From Thalassotalea psychrophila (GTDB lineage Bacteria; Pseudomonadota; Gammaproteobacteria; Enterobacterales; Alteromonadaceae), in contig NZ_CP134145.1 of assembly GCF_031583595.1 (NCBI RefSeq), forward strand, positions 992,001 to 1,056,000: a stretch of 64,000 nucleotides of DNA, given 5' to 3'. The stretch's first letter is position 1. Each line of letters opens with the position of its first letter. The translations under genes were made by a program, and so were the position numbers. Of this stretch, positions 60,986 to 64,000 are shown in pieces. The notes beneath the pieces are model-generated. The model was not told the origin of the DNA. It did no database searches and saw only the letters and a program-made list of their open reading frames with translations.

Positions 60986-61042
60986 GACGACTTGACGTTA
61001 ATAGCGAGCTAGTTAAACCAAAACAATAACAAAGGAACATTC

Positions 61043-61477
61043 ATGGCAAAGTCAGTAAAACCACAGGGGCAGCGCACCTTGTTAGGGTTTGATTTTGGAA
61101 CTAAATACATTGGCATTGCTGTTGGTCAAGAGATCACTTGCAGTGCATCGCCGGTTAAATCAATTAAAGCTAAAGATGGCATTCCTAATTGGGATGATAT
61201 GGCTAAAATTGTCAAAGAATGGCAACCAGACTTATTGGTGGTTGGCTTACCTCTGAATATGGACGGCACTGAACAACCGTTAACTCTACGTGCCAAAAAG
61301 TTTGCTAAACGTTTATCCGGACGTTTTGGTCTTGAAGTTAACTTGCAAGACGAGCGCTTAACCACAGCCGATGCGAAAGCGCATTTATTTGAGCAAGGCG
61401 GCTATCGAAATTTGCAAAAAGATAATGTCGATTGCCAATCAGCGGTGATCATACTAGAAAGCTTTATGGGCTATTAA
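61043..61477 (+). CDS. ruvX: Putative pre-16S rRNA nuclease RuvX/YqgF
   Basis: A 144-residue RNase H-fold nuclease involved in 16S rRNA 5'-end processing and also described as a Holliday-junction resolvase. [16 protein letters not shown] carries the catalytic Asp of strand 1, [18 protein letters not shown] follows, then [19 protein letters not shown] with the catalytic Asp-Glu and the late [12 protein letters not shown]sp. Conserved yqgE-ruvX order, here separated by 231 bases of repeats. Confidence 0.94.
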   Translation: MAKSVKPQGQRTLLGFDFGTKYIGIAVGQEITCSASPVKSIKAKDGIPNWDDMAKIVKEWQPDLLVVGLPLNMDGTEQPLTLRAKKFAKRLSGRFGLEVNLQDERLTTADAKAHLFEQGGYRNLQKDNVDCQSAVIILESFMGY

Positions 61478-61640
61478 TACCAAGTCCAATAATTACCTGC
61501 TCATTTTTATTGGTTAAAATGAATAACTACTGCGTTATAAAACCTTTAAGGAGAATAACTACTTATCAAATTTTATGCCTTGTATTTATCCATTTTTCCT
61601 CACTAAAAAGTAGACCATATAATTATCGGAATTGGTATAA
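61475..61640. mobile_element. MITE-like element with ~20-bp terminal inverted repeats
   Basis: Left end TAATACCAAGTCCAATAATTA and right end (61620-61640), whose inverse reads TTATACCAATTCCGATAATTA, form imperfect inverted repeats around about 120 AT-rich bases. There is no transposase. A 31-base piece of the same element is found inverted at 48632-48662, showing that it is dispersed. It overlaps the last bases of ruvX. Confidence 0.7.
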
Positions 61641-61682
61641 TCAACCAGATGTACTGACCTCTGCCGCTAAATAGATCCCGTA

Positions 61683-63554
61683 TCAAGTACAAGACGACGC
61701 TAGTGCGTCGACTTCTTGCCTAGGCCTGCCTTCAAAACCGCAAGTACAATTTTTACATTCATCTTTTGCTTGTTTTAGTGCTTGCTCAGTGTCACTTAAT
61801 AAATTCATCATGCTATAGCCACTTATTTCTGTGTCACTTATACCAAAACTTGCGGTTACATCAAATTGATAACAAATTTGTTTAGTATCTAAAAAATTTG
61901 TTTCTAAGCGATATTGTTCACATAATTCTATTGCTCGTTTTATTGAACTGTCTTTTAGTAAAAATACAAATTCATCACCACCTAAGCGACCCACTAAGGT
62001 GTTTTGATCAAAAATATTCTTGTGTATATTCAGCATTAGGTTGATTAATCGATCAGTTCTATCATTACCTTGTATTTCATTTACTTCTCGTAAGTTATCA
62101 ATATTCATGATCGCTAAACTATAAGGTTTGCCATTTTTCTTGGCATGCTCTAATAATTGCTCTGCCTGAAGTAAAAATGCATGCCGGTGTAAGCAATCAG
62201 TCGCTTTATCAATAACAAGGTTAGAGATTATTTGCTTCTTTAGTTTTAAATTAATAAAAACCGATCGGATCAACCAAATTATAAATCCCGCTAATATCAA
62301 TTGAATCAGTCGATTACTGATCAAAAAGTTGGCGAAAACACTGTTGTTGGCGATGTTAATTTTTTCTTGTTTTAATTCATTATTTATTCTTGTTTGATAG
62401 CCTAAAAGTTCACCTTCTAACTCATCTAAATCATACCTTAAACTATTTAGTGCTAAAGATTTGTCTTTAGTTTCTAGTGCTAGTTCATGCTGTAATTTAA
62501 TTTTATTCTGCAAGCTGGTAAATTCAGCTTGGTTATCTTTATTAAATTTGGCCACTTCATATTTAACTTTATTGACGATCATTAATGTTGGGTGGTTAGG
62601 ATACTCATCAGCAAGCGTTAAGGTTTTGTCGGCAAATTCATTGGCTTTACTAACGTTATTTAATTGCAGGTGAGCTTTGGCCAAATAACTGTTAAAGCGC
62701 AGGTAATTTTGTGGATAATTTTGGTCGATGACGTTTTGATAATTTTCCTGCAGTAGCTGTATAGCCTGCTCTGGTTTATTAATCTCAAGTAGCGAAAATG
62801 CATGAGTAGCAACAATTTCATCAGCAATTAAACGTTCATTTATTTTACTGCAGATATTATAATATTGGTCAATGATGCTTACATTGCTTAGTAATTTATT
62901 TAAACCTTGTAAAGCATAGATATGTTGCACACCTAAAAAACATTGTTCTCTGTCGGTTATATGCATATTGTCATTAACTAATATGTGCTCTACGTACTCT
63001 AAAGCCTGCTGTGGATCATGTAACTGATTATAGAAATACGCTAACGTGGTGTAGGTTTTAATTAATGTATCGGTATCTATTTGCTTGGCTTTTAACTGGG
63101 TTGAAATCGGTTTTATATTATCTGCTGCAGCTGAATATTGGCCAATTAAAACATTTAAAAAAAGAATGTTATTGTAAGCTCTAAGTCTATAATTAATGTT
63201 TCTGGAATCTTTATTTGCTCCACTAAGATCAATCGCTTGTTGATAATTACCTAAAATAATTTGTTCATAAGCAACTAAATATTGATATTGATCTTGTTGT
63301 TGCCAAGTCATGTTATAACGGCGTGATTTTAACTCTTTTATAATATTTTGACTAAATTCTATATCACTACTTTTTATCTTTATTGCTTGGGCAATTAACT
63401 CGTCAGTAGATAAGTTTTGAATGATTAATGAATTTTCTTCGGCTTGCGCCACTGCACTAAATTGCGGGATAAGCAGCAACAAAAATAGCATTGCACGTGT
63501 AACTTTGCTAAATGCTTTACCTTGTTTAAGCCAAAAACAGTTAAGTTTGGTCAT
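61683..63554 (-). CDS. TPR-repeat sensor diguanylate cyclase (GGDEF)
   Basis: A 623-residue membrane sensor. A signal-like segment (AMLFLLLLIPQFSAVAQAE) precedes about 330 residues of helical TPR-like repeats in the periplasm (GNYQQAIDLSG; DPQQALEYVEHIL; KPEQAIQLLQENY), a coiled coil (LALNSLRYDLDELEGELLGY), a membrane helix (LIQLILAGFIIWLIRSVFI) and a GGDEF domain with intact GRLGGDEFVFLL. The inhibitory I-site (RxxD) reads NIFD, so product inhibition may be lost. It ends in a cysteine-rich tail (ECKNCTCGF). Such proteins make c-di-GMP in response to an envelope signal. A second GGDEF gene lies upstream. Confidence 0.9.
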   Translation of the reverse strand: MTKLNCFWLKQGKAFSKVTRAMLFLLLLIPQFSAVAQAEENSLIIQNLSTDELIAQAIKIKSSDIEFSQNIIKELKSRRYNMTWQQQDQYQYLVAYEQIILGNYQQAIDLSGANKDSRNINYRLRAYNNILFLNVLIGQYSAAADNIKPISTQLKAKQIDTDTLIKTYTTLAYFYNQLHDPQQALEYVEHILVNDNMHITDREQCFLGVQHIYALQGLNKLLSNVSIIDQYYNICSKINERLIADEIVATHAFSLLEINKPEQAIQLLQENYQNVIDQNYPQNYLRFNSYLAKAHLQLNNVSKANEFADKTLTLADEYPNHPTLMIVNKVKYEVAKFNKDNQAEFTSLQNKIKLQHELALETKDKSLALNSLRYDLDELEGELLGYQTRINNELKQEKINIANNSVFANFLISNRLIQLILAGFIIWLIRSVFINLKLKKQIISNLVIDKATDCLHRHAFLLQAEQLLEHAKKNGKPYSLAIMNIDNLREVNEIQGNDRTDRLINLMLNIHKNIFDQNTLVGRLGGDEFVFLLKDSSIKRAIELCEQYRLETNFLDTKQICYQFDVTASFGISDTEISGYSMMNLLSDTEQALKQAKDECKNCTCGFEGRPRQEVDALASSCT

Positions 63555-63605
63555 GTTAGTGTTTATCCATATTAGTGCTTATCTATATTAGAGCCAATTT
63601 ATTCA

Positions 63606-64000
63606 TTATTCAAAAATGTACTTTAAGCCGTTATCTTCAATTTTATATTTTTCACGATCAGTCATTGTAGCTTCAAAACAGCAAGTTTTATTACCACCAG
63701 CAGCTTTAGCTTTGCGCAATGCTTTTGAGCTATCGCACAGTAAATATTTTAATGAGTATTCACTTAACTCACCATCACTAATACCTATACTGGCGCTTAT
63801 TGTTTCATCTTGACAGTGTAATTCATTGCTAAGTTGGGCTATTTCAAGGTGAATATTTTCTGCAATTTGCACTGCTTGCTTAGCATTTAACTTTGGTAAC
63901 AATAAACTAAATTCAGCTGCACCGCTGCGAGCAATATGTTCAGGCTGGTGCACGTAATTGTGCAATATTTCTGTAGTAAGCTTTAATAATTTATCACCAT
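63606..64000 (-). CDS. Degenerate GGDEF-domain protein, C-terminal part (cut by window end)
   Basis: The frame runs off the right edge; the visible part reads GDKLLKLTTEIL, HIARSGAAEFSLLLPKL, SASIGISDGELSEYSLKYLL and SSKALRKAKAAGGNK. It aligns with the second half of a GGDEF domain, but the signature is GAAEF instead of GGDEF and the I-site is missing, so catalysis is unlikely and a binding or regulatory role is possible. The N-terminus lies outside the window. It precedes the complete GGDEF gene by 51 bases on the same strand. Confidence 0.8.
   Translation of the reverse strand, partial: GDKLLKLTTEILHNYVHQPEHIARSGAAEFSLLLPKLNAKQAVQIAENIHLEIAQLSNELHCQDETISASIGISDGELSEYSLKYLLCDSSKALRKAKAAGGNKTCCFEATMTDREKYKIEDNGLKYIFE

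Noticed and set aside
61432..61674. 80-codon plus-strand ORF after ruvX
   Set aside because: It begins inside ruvX and runs through the MITE-like element; the sequence has no protein-like pattern.

Overview
The window looks like chromosomal DNA of a marine gammaproteobacterium in the Alteromonadales, probably close to Colwellia or Thalassotalea. This is inferred, not computed. The base composition is AT-rich. Several blocks follow gammaproteobacterial gene order: purL-mltF-tadA, pilT beside yggS-proC-yggT-rdgB-hemW, and metK-rsmE-gshB-yqgE-ruvX. There is also a large TonB-dependent receptor with a SapC/tryptophan-halogenase pair, and short dispersed repeats typical of the group. I saw no rRNA, tRNA, CRISPR array, prophage or complete insertion sequence.

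Layout. 1-14 kb is housekeeping and small conserved genes: a rhodanese tail, iscX, maeA, a YggN-like protein, cinA, a DUF4097 protein, an esterase, an S9 peptidase, an RraB-like protein, acpH, a cupin and a cyclophilin. 14-17.4 kb holds an iodotyrosine-deiodinase-like flavoprotein with its substrate-binding triad intact, an MFS transporter, a GC-richer PagL-like gene and two tandem extra copies of the purL 3' end. 17.4-30.6 kb is purL, mltF, tadA, hemW, rdgB, a DUF4426 gene, yggT, proC, yggS, pilT and pilU.

30.6-56.7 kb is the most interesting part. On the minus strand lie a SapC-family protein, a flavin-dependent halogenase-family protein, an NhaC-family transporter, two saccharopine dehydrogenases and a TonB-dependent receptor. 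Divergent from the receptor is a GH63 alpha-glucosidase lipoprotein. Then come a LysR regulator divergent from gcdH, a fused 2-oxoacid dehydrogenase E1, a FabD-like acyltransferase and an argR paralogue. Last is a GntR/FCD regulator divergent from a GH2 beta-galactosidase lipoprotein, a fused hydroxylysine-kinase/phosphohydroxylysine-lyase-like protein and an ALDH7 (aminoadipate-semialdehyde dehydrogenase). Lysine (via saccharopine) and 5-hydroxylysine (via phosphorylation and lyase) would both yield 2-aminoadipate semialdehyde, then 2-aminoadipate, 2-oxoadipate, glutaryl-CoA and crotonyl-CoA. The two glycosidases match the bonds of the collagen sugar unit Glc(alpha1-2)Gal(beta1-O)hydroxylysine. 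A 15-bp motif between gntR and the GH2 gene recurs exactly, inverted, between the receptor and the GH63 gene, tying the units together. My proposal is a collagen glyco-hydroxylysine and lysine utilisation system; this is inference from gene families and context.

56.9-64 kb is metK, a possible small membrane protein, rsmE, gshB, yqgE and ruvX, a MITE-like element, and two GGDEF-family genes, the second cut by the window end and with a degenerate GGDEF motif. Heptanucleotide tandem arrays and GC-rich hairpins lie in several intergenic regions.
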